The notes: generated from the letters alone by a model not told the origin. Shown: positions 8,548-17,729, counted from the first letter of the stretch. The stretch is DNA of 64,000 nucleotides from Antarctobacter heliothermus (GCF_002237555.1 NZ_CP022543.1:1-64000), one strand, 5' to 3'. Made by a program: numbers and translations.

Positions 8548-9501
8548 ATGAACGGAATTACCAAAATTGTCACCTCGGCAGCTCTTGGACTGTTGTTGAG
8601 CGCGGCGCCGGGGTTGTCTCAGCAGATCGTGATGGGCACGGGACAGCAGGGTTCGCAGAACTATGGTGTTAACACCGGCATCGCCGCGGTGCTCAGCGAC
8701 AACGGATTCAACATCTCGCTTGAATCCTACGGTGGCTCGGGCTCGGTACTTCCGCTGCTCAATGCCGGCGATATCGACGTCTGGGCCGGCGGAGCGCCGG
8801 ACCTGACGGCCGCAACCGAGGGTTCCGAATATTTCGGCGGCATGAAGCTGGAAGATGTCCGCATCGTGGCGCGGCTTTTCGGGACGCCGATCGGGTTCTT
8901 CGTGAAGAGGGACAGCGGGATGGAAACCCCAGCCGACATCAAGGGCAAGACCATCGCCTGGGGCTTCACCTCGCAGCCGACACTGCAATCGGATGTGGGG
9001 GCGATGCTGGCCAACCTCGGGCTCAGCATCGACGACATGAAGTCGGTGCTTGTCCCGTCCGTCGGGGCGGGCGGCGACGAATTCATGACCGGCAATATCG
9101 ACGTCGGTTTCTTTGCCATCCGTGCTGGCAAGATGAAGGAGATCGACGCCTCGGTCGGGGGCGTCCGCTTCCTAGACATGGACCCGTCGGACGCGGCCGT
9201 CGCCCGCATGAAGGAGGTCGTCCGGTCCTCGGACATCATGCAGGTCAAGGGCGGAGAAGGCACCACGGGCGTGGCAGAGGACCTCGATGTCTACGCCTTC
9301 AACCAGGTGCTGGCCGTACGCGCCGATCTGCCTGACGAGATCGTCGAAAAACTGATCATGGCGCTGCACGACAATCCCGACGCGGTGCGGGCGTCGAAGA
9401 TCAACGCCGATTTCGATCCGACCGACATGGCGCGCGATGTGACCGGCCTGCCGTGGCATCCTGCCGCGATCGCGACCTTTCAGAAGCTTGGTCTCAAGTG
9501 A
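8548..9501 (+). CDS. TAXI-family TRAP transporter solute-binding protein
   Basis: The 317-residue protein has an N-terminal signal peptide (hydrophobic to about residue 25, cleavage near 'GLSQQ'). The TAXI signature segment follows: 'IVMGTGQQGSQNYGVNTGIAAVLSD', then 'GGSGSVLPLLNAGDIDVWAGGAPD'. It captures a substrate in the periplasm for the fused permease encoded next. The start at 8548 has GGGAGG upstream; an in-frame extension to 8422 is not supported by the signal peptide. Placement beside gentisate genes suggests an aromatic or hydroxy-acid ligand, but TAXI ligands are poorly known. Confidence 0.85.
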   Translation: MNGITKIVTSAALGLLLSAAPGLSQQIVMGTGQQGSQNYGVNTGIAAVLSDNGFNISLESYGGSGSVLPLLNAGDIDVWAGGAPDLTAATEGSEYFGGMKLEDVRIVARLFGTPIGFFVKRDSGMETPADIKGKTIAWGFTSQPTLQSDVGAMLANLGLSIDDMKSVLVPSVGAGGDEFMTGNIDVGFFAIRAGKMKEIDASVGGVRFLDMDPSDAAVARMKEVVRSSDIMQVKGGEGTTGVAEDLDVYAFNQVLAVRADLPDEIVEKLIMALHDNPDAVRASKINADFDPTDMARDVTGLPWHPAAIATFQKLGLK

Positions 9502-9555
9502 CCATCTGGCGGCGTGGCAGGACCGCGCCGCCCTCTCAACTTTCCCGGATTGAAG

Positions 9556-11430
9556 ATGCTTAAGAACATTCTGCAAGCCCTCCTCGTTCTGGTGGCTGTC
9601 GGTTGGGCGCTCAACGTGCCCGTGAAGCTCGGCTATCAGTTCTTCACGGAACAGATGCTGGCCATCGCGCTCGGATTGTCGGTCGCGCTGGTCTTTCTGG
9701 ATGAAATAAGGCCCGGCTGGTCTGCGGCATGGAAATGGGTCGTGCGGCTCGCCGCGCTATGCGTGTTGGCGCTGTCGATCTACCTCGCCAAGGTGTTCCC
9801 AACGGTCTCCATCCTGATCGCGATGAAGCCGCTCGGCCTGTCCCTCGTGGCGGGGAGCCTTGTCGCGCTGCTGTTGCTCGCATTGCTGCGAACCTCTGGC
9901 ATCGGCATCTTCATCGTGGTGGTCGCCTTTATCTCCTATGCGATCCTCGGGTACCTGCTGCCCGGACCCATGGCGCTCCGGGATTACGGGGTCCGCCGCG
10001 TCATGTTGTATCTCGGGGCCGATCCCAACGGGGTTCTAGGAGCGCCGCTCAAGGTCGCGATCTCCATCGTTCTGCCCTATATCCTCTTCGGTCGCCTGCT
10101 GACGCTCTTTGGCGGGGCCGAATTCTTTACCGATCTGGCCTCTGCCCTCATGGCGCGGTTCCGGGGCGGTCATGCCAAGGTGGCGATCACGGCCTCGGCG
10201 CTGTTCGGCACCATTTCCGGCTCGGCCGTGGGCAACGTGGTCTCGACCGGTGTCGTGACGATCCCGCTGATGGAAAAGGGCGGCTACCGTCCCAAGGAGG
10301 CCGGCGCGATCGAGGCCGTCGCCTCGACCGGCGGTCAGCTGGTTCCGCCGGTGCTGGGGGCCACGGCCTTCCTGATGGCCGAATTCCTGGCGCTGCCCTA
10401 TTCGACGGTCGTCGCCGCCAGCATCATCCCTTGCGTGCTGTACTACTGGGCGCTGTTCCTTCAGGTCGACCTGCTGGCCGGAAAACGTCGCCTGACCGCC
10501 GAAACGCAGATCGACATCCCCGCCTTCTGGCCGACGCTGCGGCAGGGCTGGCACTTCCTTCTGCCCTTCGTCGCGATCTTTGTCGGCTTGTTCCGCTTCA
10601 ACCTGCGGGCCGAGGTCGCGGCGCTCTATGCCATCGCGGTTCTGCTGGCAGTGGGTCTGATCTTCGGACACAGGGGCAAGCGTCCTGGTCCGAAGGAGAT
10701 GGCGAAAGGCATCATCCAGACCGGCGGGGCCAGCAAGGAGATCCTGATCATCACGGCCTCGGCCGGGATCGTGATAGGAGTGCTGAACCTGACCGGCGTG
10801 TCGTTCAGCATCACCCAGAACCTCGTGCAGCTGACGGGCGGGAACATAATTGCGATGCTGCTGGTGGCGGCGCTGATCAACATCATCCTTGGCATGGGCA
10901 TGCCGACCGTGGGGATCTATGTCCTACTGGCCACGCTGATCGCCCCGCCGATGATCAGCCTCGGGATCGAACCGATCGCCGCACATATGTTCATCCTCTA
11001 CTTCGGGCTGATGTCGATGGTGACGCCGCCGGTCGCGCTCGCCTCTTTCGCGGCGGCGCATATCGCCAAGGCAAACCCGTGGCAGACCTCGTGGATGTCG
11101 ATGCGCTTTGCCTGGGTGGCCTACGTGGTGCCCTTCCTCTTTGTCGCGGCACCCAGCCTGCTGATGATCGGCGACACGGTCAACATCGTGCACGCAACAG
11201 TCACCGCCCTGATCGGTGTGGGCGCGGTCTCGGTCGGGTTTGTCGGCTTCCTGATGTCGACAGTGCCCGGCGTCCTGCGGCCGATCTGGGTCATTGCCGG
11301 GGTTGCCGCAATGGTGCCCGGCCGCGCCTTCGAGCATGCCCAGCTAGTCGAGGCGGCGGGGATCGTCGCGATCCTGGTGTGCCTTGCGCAGCAATTGCCG
11401 ATGGTCCGCCGGCTACGCACCAGCCGCTAA
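9556..11430 (+). CDS. TRAP transporter fused permease (4TM + 12TM)
   Basis: This 624-residue polytopic membrane protein is a fused small (DctQ-like) and large (DctM-like) TRAP permease, the form normally paired with TAXI binding proteins. The large-subunit motifs 'GTISGSAVGNVVSTGVVTIPLM', 'STGGQLVPPVLGATAFLMAEFL' and 'NIILGMGMPTVGIYVLLATLIAPP' are clear. It begins 54 bases after the SBP gene. The ATG at 9556 is preferred to an upstream in-frame codon at 9514. Transport should be ion-gradient driven. The final 60 residues add hydrophobic helices typical of the fused form. Confidence 0.9.
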   Translation: MLKNILQALLVLVAVGWALNVPVKLGYQFFTEQMLAIALGLSVALVFLDEIRPGWSAAWKWVVRLAALCVLALSIYLAKVFPTVSILIAMKPLGLSLVAGSLVALLLLALLRTSGIGIFIVVVAFISYAILGYLLPGPMALRDYGVRRVMLYLGADPNGVLGAPLKVAISIVLPYILFGRLLTLFGGAEFFTDLASALMARFRGGHAKVAITASALFGTISGSAVGNVVSTGVVTIPLMEKGGYRPKEAGAIEAVASTGGQLVPPVLGATAFLMAEFLALPYSTVVAASIIPCVLYYWALFLQVDLLAGKRRLTAETQIDIPAFWPTLRQGWHFLLPFVAIFVGLFRFNLRAEVAALYAIAVLLAVGLIFGHRGKRPGPKEMAKGIIQTGGASKEILIITASAGIVIGVLNLTGVSFSITQNLVQLTGGNIIAMLLVAALINIILGMGMPTVGIYVLLATLIAPPMISLGIEPIAAHMFILYFGLMSMVTPPVALASFAAAHIAKANPWQTSWMSMRFAWVAYVVPFLFVAAPSLLMIGDTVNIVHATVTALIGVGAVSVGFVGFLMSTVPGVLRPIWVIAGVAAMVPGRAFEHAQLVEAAGIVAILVCLAQQLPMVRRLRTSR

Positions 11431-11450
11431 GGGGCGCCGGACAAAGGAAA

Positions 11451-11478
11451 ACGGGCAGGGCATCAGTGCCTTGCCCGT
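11451..11478. terminator. bidirectional terminator between convergent operons
   Basis: A 12-bp stem, ACGGGCAGGGCA with TGCCTTGCCCGT and one G-T pair, closes a 4-nt TCAG loop. It is followed by CTTT on the plus strand and preceded by an A-rich run (AAAGGAAA), which gives T-rich RNA on the other strand. It sits between the convergent permease and aldolase-like genes. Confidence 0.75.
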
Positions 11479-11503
11479 CTTTGCATCGCCGCGGTCGATC
11501 AGA

Positions 11504-12250
11504 TCAGAGGCCGGAAAATCCGGCCCGTGCGGTCCAGTAATCCCAGGTTCGTGCAAGGGCCATGTCGCCCAACAGCATGGAGCCGGTCTTCTCGATCTCT
11601 CCGTCGGTCAGATAGGTGACCGCGCCCAGTTGCATGGTCTGCTGGATTAGGGCGGCATTGTCGCGCAGTCCCATGGAGACGAAGCACACTGCCTTGACGT
11701 TCGGCCCGACGCAGATGCAGCCATGACCGCGCAGCAATGCCACCGTGTTCTGGCCAAGCGTCCGCGACAGGGAATGGCCCATCTCCATCGAATCGACCAG
11801 CATGTTGGTGTCGCCGAATTCGTCCTGGCTTTCCCAGGTCGGGACCTCTTTGCCGATCACGGCGGCCATGTGGAACATCGGACGCAGAGAGATCGATTGC
11901 ATGGTGAACGGCAGGATCGACCGGGCGTGGTGATGCGTCACCGCGTTCACTTCGGGTCGGTCCTTGTAGATCGCGCCGTGGATGTGGCGCTCACTGTAGG
12001 GCATGCGGGGATCGTCGCCGATCAACTCGCCGTCCAGCGTGAACTCCATGATGTCGGTGCGGGTTACGTTCGCGGGACTGCGCGAGCGCGAGAGCAGATA
12101 GCGGTCATCCCGCAAGGGATGCCGGACGCTGACATGACCGAAATTGTCGATGATGTTCTCGCGTGCAAGAATGCGGTTGGCGATGACGAGATCGGTGATC
12201 GCCGCATCGAGAATGGTCTTTTCGTGGGTCGACAGTTTATCGTCTTTCAT
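11504..12250 (-). CDS. class II aldolase/adducin family protein (possible hydroxy-acid aldolase or aromatic decarboxylase)
   Basis: The 248-residue protein belongs to the zinc-dependent class II aldolase/adducin fold. Visible are 'NFGHVSVRHP', 'VNAVTHHHARSILPF' (His metal ligands) and 'LLRGHGCICVG' (third His). The start at 12250 has AGAAAGGA upstream. The family covers sugar-phosphate aldolases and also decarboxylases acting on dihydroxyphthalates, so this may be an aromatic decarboxylase. It lies 48 bases after the ThDP enzyme and is the last gene of the reverse operon. The substrate is unknown. Confidence 0.75.
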   Translation of the reverse strand: MKDDKLSTHEKTILDAAITDLVIANRILARENIIDNFGHVSVRHPLRDDRYLLSRSRSPANVTRTDIMEFTLDGELIGDDPRMPYSERHIHGAIYKDRPEVNAVTHHHARSILPFTMQSISLRPMFHMAAVIGKEVPTWESQDEFGDTNMLVDSMEMGHSLSRTLGQNTVALLRGHGCICVGPNVKAVCFVSMGLRDNAALIQQTMQLGAVTYLTDGEIEKTGSMLLGDMALARTWDYWTARAGFSGL

Positions 12251-12298
12251 GGGGGTCCTTTCTGAGAACAAAATTACCTCTGACAGGCTCGACGATGG

Positions 12299-14041
12299 TC
12301 AGGCCTCGCTCCGCAGGGCGTTCACCATCGACGGAGCGTATCCCTTGGCGGTTTCGACTTCGATGACGGCGGTGCCTCCGGCGTCGACCGTCGCGATGGC
12401 CGCCTGTAGGGCGGCCCGCAGGTCGTCAGGGGTTTCAACACGCCCGTAGACATCGGCCCCAAAGCCGCGCGCAACTTCGGCGACGGCGATCAGCGGGCCC
12501 GACATTTCAACACCAATCGACCGGTTCTCGACCGGTCGGCCGCGCACGCGGGCGATCGTCTCCTGGTGCACCTCGTCGTTGAAGAAAGAGTGGTTGTTCT
12601 GCACGACGATCAGCAAGGGCACCTTCTGGTTGACCGCGGTCCAGAGCGCGGAGGCGTTCATCAGGAAATCCCCGTCGCCCAGCACCGCCAAGGGAAAGCG
12701 GTCGGGATGATGATCCCGCAGGGCCAGTGCAGCGCCGACGGCCATGCCGGGTCCCGATCCGATCCCGCCACCGCCATCATAGCCCAGCATGTCCAGCGGA
12801 CCTTCGACAGGCCAGTCGTTGCCCGTCCAGCTGAGCGGCCCCCGCACAACGGTGGTCGGGCGTCCGGCGAAGGTTTCGCGCAGAACCGCCGCAACGTCCT
12901 GGGCGGTCATCGGCCAATCGACGACTTTGCGCGAGGGCTGAGGCGCCGGGATCTGTGCGGGAACCTTGACCGACAGACTGTCGCACAGCGCGGACACGAG
13001 GTCGTCGGGCGCGCATTGGAGCGAAATATCGGCCGGAACCATCGCCCCGGCATCCCGGACCCAGCCCTTCTGCAGCGCCATGTCCATCGAAGCGTTGATC
13101 AATCGCGCAGGAGCGGGGGTTTCCCCGAACACGGAGCGCAAGAACCCGGCCGGGTCAAGCCAGTCGAGCATCAGGATCACATCGGCGTCGCGGATCGTCT
13201 CCTTGGCCTGGGCGTCAGGGAAAAACCCGGCGACGCCGGTCGTCGCGGGATGCGCCGTCGGAAAGGATGCGCCAACCTTGAAGTCCGTGATGACCTGCGC
13301 CCCAAGATGTTCCACCAGTGCGATGCGACCGTCCCAGTCGCCCTGATTCCGAGAGACGCGGCCGACCAGAATGACCAGACGCGCGGCTGAAGACAGAAGA
13401 TCCGCCGCCCGGGCCACATCAGCGGCTGCGGGGACGGGGGGCAGTGCCGGCAGCATCCGCGCAACATCGGGCATAGCTGGAGCACGGTCGAGTTTCTGTT
13501 CCTGCAGAGCACTGTCGAGGTTCACGTAGACCGGTCCGCAGGGCGCTGTTGCTGCCCGGGCCGGAGCTTCGGCAAGGGCTTGACATGCGGCGTTGACACT
13601 GCCCGGTTGGTCATCCCATTTCAGAAAGTCGCGCACCAGAGACCCTTGATCCTGCGACGTGTGGATCCAGTCGATCCAGGGGCGCCGTCGTGCGGCATCG
13701 ACCGGTCCAGTTGCGCCGACGATCACCACGGGCATGCGGTCGCACCACGCATTGTAGATGCTCATCGAGGCATGCATGAGCCCAACGTTGGAATGGAGGA
13801 TTACGCCGATGGGCCGACCGGTGACCTTAGCCCAACCTTGCGCGATCGACACTGCCGTCTCTTCGTGGATGCAAAGCAGCAACTTCGGCATCCCCGGCCC
13901 GGTGTTGACCAGACTATCGTGCAGACCACGAAAGCTGGCACCTGGGTTCAGGGCGACATAACGCAGGTCGGTCTGTGCTAGGACGCGCGCCATGGCATCG
14001 GATCCCCAATCCATGGCAGTATTTCCTTCAGTTGTGGTCAT
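12299..14041 (-). CDS. thiamine diphosphate-dependent enzyme (benzoylformate decarboxylase / acetolactate synthase-like)
   Basis: The 580-residue protein has the three-domain layout of the pyruvate oxidase/decarboxylase superfamily. The PYR domain has the catalytic Glu in 'CIHEETAVSIAQGWAKVTG'. The middle domain spans about residues 200-350. The PP domain has the ThDP/Mg motif from 'GDGDFLMNASALWTAV' to 'QNNHSFFND'. Family members decarboxylate 2-oxo acids or ligate acetaldehyde units. Beside an aldehyde dehydrogenase and 3-hydroxybenzoate genes, an aryl-glyoxylate decarboxylase giving an aryl aldehyde would make sense. Its start overlaps the dehydrogenase stop (ATGA). Confidence 0.78.
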   Translation of the reverse strand: MTTTEGNTAMDWGSDAMARVLAQTDLRYVALNPGASFRGLHDSLVNTGPGMPKLLLCIHEETAVSIAQGWAKVTGRPIGVILHSNVGLMHASMSIYNAWCDRMPVVIVGATGPVDAARRRPWIDWIHTSQDQGSLVRDFLKWDDQPGSVNAACQALAEAPARAATAPCGPVYVNLDSALQEQKLDRAPAMPDVARMLPALPPVPAAADVARAADLLSSAARLVILVGRVSRNQGDWDGRIALVEHLGAQVITDFKVGASFPTAHPATTGVAGFFPDAQAKETIRDADVILMLDWLDPAGFLRSVFGETPAPARLINASMDMALQKGWVRDAGAMVPADISLQCAPDDLVSALCDSLSVKVPAQIPAPQPSRKVVDWPMTAQDVAAVLRETFAGRPTTVVRGPLSWTGNDWPVEGPLDMLGYDGGGGIGSGPGMAVGAALALRDHHPDRFPLAVLGDGDFLMNASALWTAVNQKVPLLIVVQNNHSFFNDEVHQETIARVRGRPVENRSIGVEMSGPLIAVAEVARGFGADVYGRVETPDDLRAALQAAIATVDAGGTAVIEVETAKGYAPSMVNALRSEA

Positions 14042-15128
14042 GTCCGGGGTCGCAGCATCACATTGATAGATTTCGCCTCGGTATAGGTCAGCAGTTCGTC
14101 ACGGCCTTCCTCCCGACCCACGCCGCTGCTGCCCATGCTGCCAAAGGGAACGCCGGGGAAATGCGCGCTGGACCCGTTGATCCAGATATGGCCGGACCGC
14201 ACCCGACGAGCCATGCCAAGCGCGTCGTCCAGATCATGTGTCCCGATCGCCGCAGTCAGGCCGAATTCGGTACTGTTGGTCAGGCTCACCGCTTCGCAGA
14301 AGTTCGACCAGCGGCCGATGGCCATGACGGGACCGAAGACCTCGCGCTGCCACAGATGCATGCCGGGCCGGACATCCGGATCACAATCGGGAAAGACGAT
14401 CATCGGATTCTTGCCACCAAGTTCGAGGCTGATGTGCTTGACCGCGGCTTCTGCGGCAGAGCGCTGCAAAAGCCGTCCAGTTTCGGGTGAGCCGATGAAG
14501 GCGATGCGCTTGATATCCGGATGACGGGCGATGGCATTTCCGGCGCCTTTTCCATCTCCCGTGACAATGTTAAACAGACCCTGCGGCAGCACCTCGCGCA
14601 CGATGTCTGCCAGAACCGTGGCCGACAGCGATGACGTCTCGGGCGGTTTGACGATGACGGCATTGCCGACCGCAAGCGCAGCTGCCGTACGGGCGACCGC
14701 AAACATGATCGGATGGTTGAAGGGGGCGATACGCGCGACGACGCCATAGGGTTCGTGTTCAACGAAATGCAGCTGCAGGGCGTCGCGGGAATGGTGTCGC
14801 CGCGCAGGTCCGCTGCCAGCCTCGCGAAATAGCGCAGGCTTTCGACCGAGGTCGGAACTTCGATCTTTCGCATCGGGCGAATGGTGTTGCCGGTGTCGGC
14901 AAATGCGTTCAGAACGGCCGCCCGGTCCAGCGCGGGCCGCGCGGCCCGGTCGCGCCATGCCCCGGCGGCGGCCCGGACGGCAAGGGCCACATCTGCATCC
15001 GTTGCATTCGGCACCTGCCCGATCGGTTCTTCGGTGGCTGGGTCGACCGAGATGATCCAGCTGTCCCCGGCGCTGCTGACTATGCGACCGCCAATCAGAA
15101 GACCGCTTCTTTGAACAATGGCGCCCAT
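14038..15128 (-). pseudogene. aldehyde dehydrogenase, inactivated by frameshift and internal deletion
   Basis: The 5' part (start at 15128) reads as the N-terminus of an aldehyde dehydrogenase to 'YFARLAADLRGDTIPA'. The frame then shifts near 14785-14795, and the homology continues from 'DALQLHFVEHEPYGVVARIA' in another frame to 14038. The second part runs from 'LELGGKNPMIVFPD' straight into 'VRPGMHLWQREVFGPV', so the segment with the catalytic Cys (well over 100 residues) is missing near 14370. The total is about 363 codons against the usual 480-500. The C-terminal 'GREEGRDELLTYTEAKSI' is intact. It was presumably the first enzyme gene of the operon. Its loss may break the aldehyde-to-acid step unless another dehydrogenase supplies it. 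Confidence 0.88.
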
Positions 15129-15240
15129 ATTGCCTTCTCCCTTTTCAATATCATTGTCCTAGGATCAACAAGAATGATCCAATATATACTTCGAGCATCA
15201 GACATACTCTTTTGGGTATATATATTAGAAAATCATCCGG
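15129..15240. promoter_or_regulatory. promoter region of the dehydrogenase-decarboxylase-aldolase operon
   Basis: The sequence is AT-rich, with an inverted repeat GGATCA-N7-TGATCC at 15162-15180 and ATATATACTTCGAGCAT at 15182-15198. The latter matches, in reverse complement, the element at 8370-8388 upstream of the TRAP operon. This suggests shared control by the LysR protein. A TATATATATT run follows at 15217-15227. Confidence 0.45.
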
Positions 15241-15241
15241 C

Positions 15242-15340
15242 TCAGGCCGCGGTCATGGAGCGATTTAGGCGCTCCGATGGCTGCCAGTTCCACGGCAGAA
15301 GGTCCGGCAAGGTAGGCGGCGCGTGCACTTGAGACGCGGG
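15242..15340 (-). pseudogene. possible IS66-type transposase C-terminal remnant
   Basis: In one minus-strand frame the last roughly 30 codons before a TGA at 15242 read 'APPTLPDLLPWNWQPSERLN', which resembles the '(R)LDELLPWNW' C-terminus of IS66-family transposases. Nothing upstream in that frame is recognisable. The fragment is short and the identification is weak; it is recorded because it marks the boundary between the catabolic island and the mobile region. Confidence 0.3.
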
Positions 15341-15867
15341 GTTTTTGTCATTCGGTGACGGCCGGAACATGATGGCAAAAGCGCCCGCCGGGTCAGGAAT
15401 GTCGCGCGGATAAAAAGTATCCTTGATTGGAATCCGTCGGAAATGTCGGAAAGTCGGAAAATGGTTTCCTTGTTAGTATGATCCTTACCTGCCTCGGTTA
15501 TCCCGCCGGGACGATACAAAATGGACTGCCCCTCTTGCCCATCTCTGGTCGCGGGCGGCGCTACAAATTCAATGAGACGCGCAAAAGTGTCGGAAAAGTC
15601 GGAAAAGTCGGAGCGAGGCCCTGATGCGGGACGGTTTCAGCAACAAAGCCGCTCGCTCGGCTTCGCCTACCGCAGCGAGTTGCATAGCAAGCATCCAGCA
15701 CAAGCCAAGCGACGATTTTCCCTTGGCAGCCACTCGTGTGGTATGAGCTTCGGCATTCGTTGCATCCGGGATGTGTGCCATGGGACCTGGATTTGAGGTC
15801 CCCATCTTGGGTTGAACATCTCCGAGCAACACCTGAAAAATGAGTTGTTTTTCAGGAGACGTGCCCA
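15341..15867. repeat. gene-free stretch with short GTCGGAAA direct repeats
   Basis: Two clusters of a GTCGGAAA-type unit are present. Three copies lie within about 15432-15461 and three within about 15587-15612, spaced 9-11 bases. Nothing else convincing is coded here. The repeats could be iteron-like protein-binding sites or remnants of repetitive coding sequence. Spacing and length exclude a CRISPR array. Confidence 0.4.
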
Positions 15868-16938
15868 ATGAACCAACAGATATTCACTTCTCTTTTTTGC
15901 GTGATGGCGACCACCTCCAGTGCGGCACCCACAGAGGACGTATTCGAGGCGGCGCGCGCCTCTTGTAGCGCCGCTTTCCTTGAGCGCGACGCGGCCGCAT
16001 GGCAGGAGGCCGCCGCTACGATGATCGGGTGGGGAACGGTTGAGGATGGCGACCTGAAACGCGATATTGATCTGTGCCTCGCCTATGGCGAGGTGATTCC
16101 AGATGCCGACTTGGCGGCTGCAAAAGCAGCCGCTGAGCAAGAGACTCCACCAGAACCGAAAAAACCGGAGCAACTGGGCACCATTGCACAGGATCTTGAG
16201 CTTTTCCTGCGGCGGGCCAAGAGCACGGACGCCAACATGGAGCGTCTGGCATCTGATATTGTCGAGGATGAGGATTTCCGGCCGGAAGCGAGGCCAGAAC
16301 GGGACGAGCTGGAAGAGATCCTGGTCACCTATGTCCGGCCGCTCCCCGCGTCACGCCGGAAAGCAAACCTCACGGCCTATCAGGCGCTGGCGCGCATCGA
16401 TCCTGACAACAAAGACTACCAAGAGCGCATTGCCCGCTACGCGGCTGCGATCGAGGTTGAGAGCGCCGCTCTGGAGCGTGCAGCGCGAGGCCTGGAAAAG
16501 CGCCTCATAAAGACGACAGAGGCCTTTGACGGCTCTTCTTGGTCGCGCCACCCTTCCTCGCCACGCTATCAGGACATCCGCGACTACATCACGCTATACC
16601 TGATCAATGACGGGAAGGGTCGGAAGTCACTCGAGCTCTTCGTGAACTACACGTCACGGGATGGATGGCTATTTGTCGAGAACGCTCAGCTGAACGTCGA
16701 TGGATCAACATCGCGTCTGCCGGTGTCGCGTTGGTTTCGCGACAACGACACGGAGATTTGGGAATATGGATCCGTCCGCGGGTCTCAGGCGATCGAGATC
16801 GCCCGCAAGATCGCCAATTCGGACCGGACCGTGGTGCGCTTCAATGGCCAGCAGTTTTACGACGACTTCGTGGTCTCAAATACCGACAAGAAGGTGATGC
16901 GTGAGATGCTTGCGCTGTGGGATGTGATCGGGAAGTGA
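15868..16938 (+). CDS. hypothetical exported protein
   Basis: This 356-residue protein has a short signal peptide ('MNQQIFTSLFCVMATTSSAA', cleavage after AA). The mature part is rich in Ala, Glu and Arg, with a likely helical stretch at about residues 60-210 that includes several acidic/basic alternations. The C-terminal 140 residues look like a globular beta-rich domain ('SLELFVNYTSRDGWLFVENAQ', 'RTVVRFNGQQFYDDFVVS'). I do not recognise the family. AGGAGA lies 7 bases before the ATG. The product is predicted to be periplasmic. It stands alone between mobile remnants. Confidence 0.6.
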   Translation: MNQQIFTSLFCVMATTSSAAPTEDVFEAARASCSAAFLERDAAAWQEAAATMIGWGTVEDGDLKRDIDLCLAYGEVIPDADLAAAKAAAEQETPPEPKKPEQLGTIAQDLELFLRRAKSTDANMERLASDIVEDEDFRPEARPERDELEEILVTYVRPLPASRRKANLTAYQALARIDPDNKDYQERIARYAAAIEVESAALERAARGLEKRLIKTTEAFDGSSWSRHPSSPRYQDIRDYITLYLINDGKGRKSLELFVNYTSRDGWLFVENAQLNVDGSTSRLPVSRWFRDNDTEIWEYGSVRGSQAIEIARKIANSDRTVVRFNGQQFYDDFVVSNTDKKVMREMLALWDVIGK

Positions 16939-17237
16939 TAAACCTTCAGCGGGTCAGTAGGCGATTCAGCCAGCCATTATTCGGGGTACCAAATCGCTCG
17001 ACCGCCTGAAGAACAGCCATCGTATCATCAGTCCCCTCCGTCCCTTGATGAGGTCCGGCACCGACTCGTGAAGACGGGAAACGGCCTACTCGCCCCGACC
17101 TCAAGCTCTGGAAAGCGCATAACAGTGGAGCATGGGTTTGGGTTTGGATGGCACATGGCTCTGTTCTTTTTGTTGCTGGTACTTTGTTGTCTCAGACTGT
17201 TCCATCTAAACCCACAAACCCCTAAACCCCTCTCATC
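16939..17237. other. intergenic stretch
   Basis: About 300 bases with no supported gene. A T-rich run (17160-17200) precedes the next open frame. Nothing else was recognised. Confidence 0.4.
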
Positions 17238-17729
17238 ATGGTAAAACGTCGGCGCCCCATTTCATCGCTGCTCGCGAACAACGAAAGACCCATAGACCTA
17301 ATGGGGCTCAGCGCTGATGTGTTACGCAATGTCCCCAACTTGGCGCGGGTTGGCGGGCCAGAGGTTCCTCTCGTAGCCCCGGCTGGAGGTCGCCCCATGG
17401 AGGCCGCCACAATTGAATTTCTCGGTTTCCTGTCGTCCCATTATCTCTCGAAACGCGAAGAGCGCGAGAAAGAAAAGGCTGGGAAACCACCACCCCGTCG
17501 TCCCGGGCAGAGGTTTGACGTGGACACATGGCTGCGCCAATCGGCGATACAGCTGAAGTGGTCCCAGGCAGAACTTTCGTGCCGCGGGAAAAAACGAGTC
17601 GATCTGGTCAACAAGTATCTGTCACGACCGGAAGCTGGCCGCTGGCGCAACCCGCAAGGCGTTAACCTCGAGGCTTTGAAGGAATGGCGCAAGTCGGGGC
17701 CGAAGGGCCTATGTGCGGGAGCGCATTGA
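17238..17729 (+). CDS. hypothetical protein, probably the N-terminal part of the broken primase-like gene
   Basis: The 163-codon open frame begins with the basic 'MVKRRRPISSLL' and has no recognised domain. The central part ('FDVDTWLRQSAIQLKWSQAELS') could be helical DNA-binding sequence. Its last sensible residues, 'EALKEWRKSGPK', read on naturally as 'AYVRERIEERLG' in the next frame, where the primase-like fragment lies. A frameshift near 17700-17706 may therefore have split one gene. This reading is inference; alternatively it is a separate small gene. Confidence 0.4.
   Translation: MVKRRRPISSLLANNERPIDLMGLSADVLRNVPNLARVGGPEVPLVAPAGGRPMEAATIEFLGFLSSHYLSKREEREKEKAGKPPPRRPGQRFDVDTWLRQSAIQLKWSQAELSCRGKKRVDLVNKYLSRPEAGRWRNPQGVNLEALKEWRKSGPKGLCAGAH

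Noticed and set aside
9729..11540. 603-codon plus-strand open frame
   Set aside because: Out-of-frame shadow of the TRAP permease; Arg/Gly/Ala-rich low-sense sequence, while the other frame has clear permease motifs.
15432..15612. Possible CRISPR array
   Set aside because: Units of about 8 bases with 1-3 base gaps, no spacers of 25-40 bases and no cas genes.
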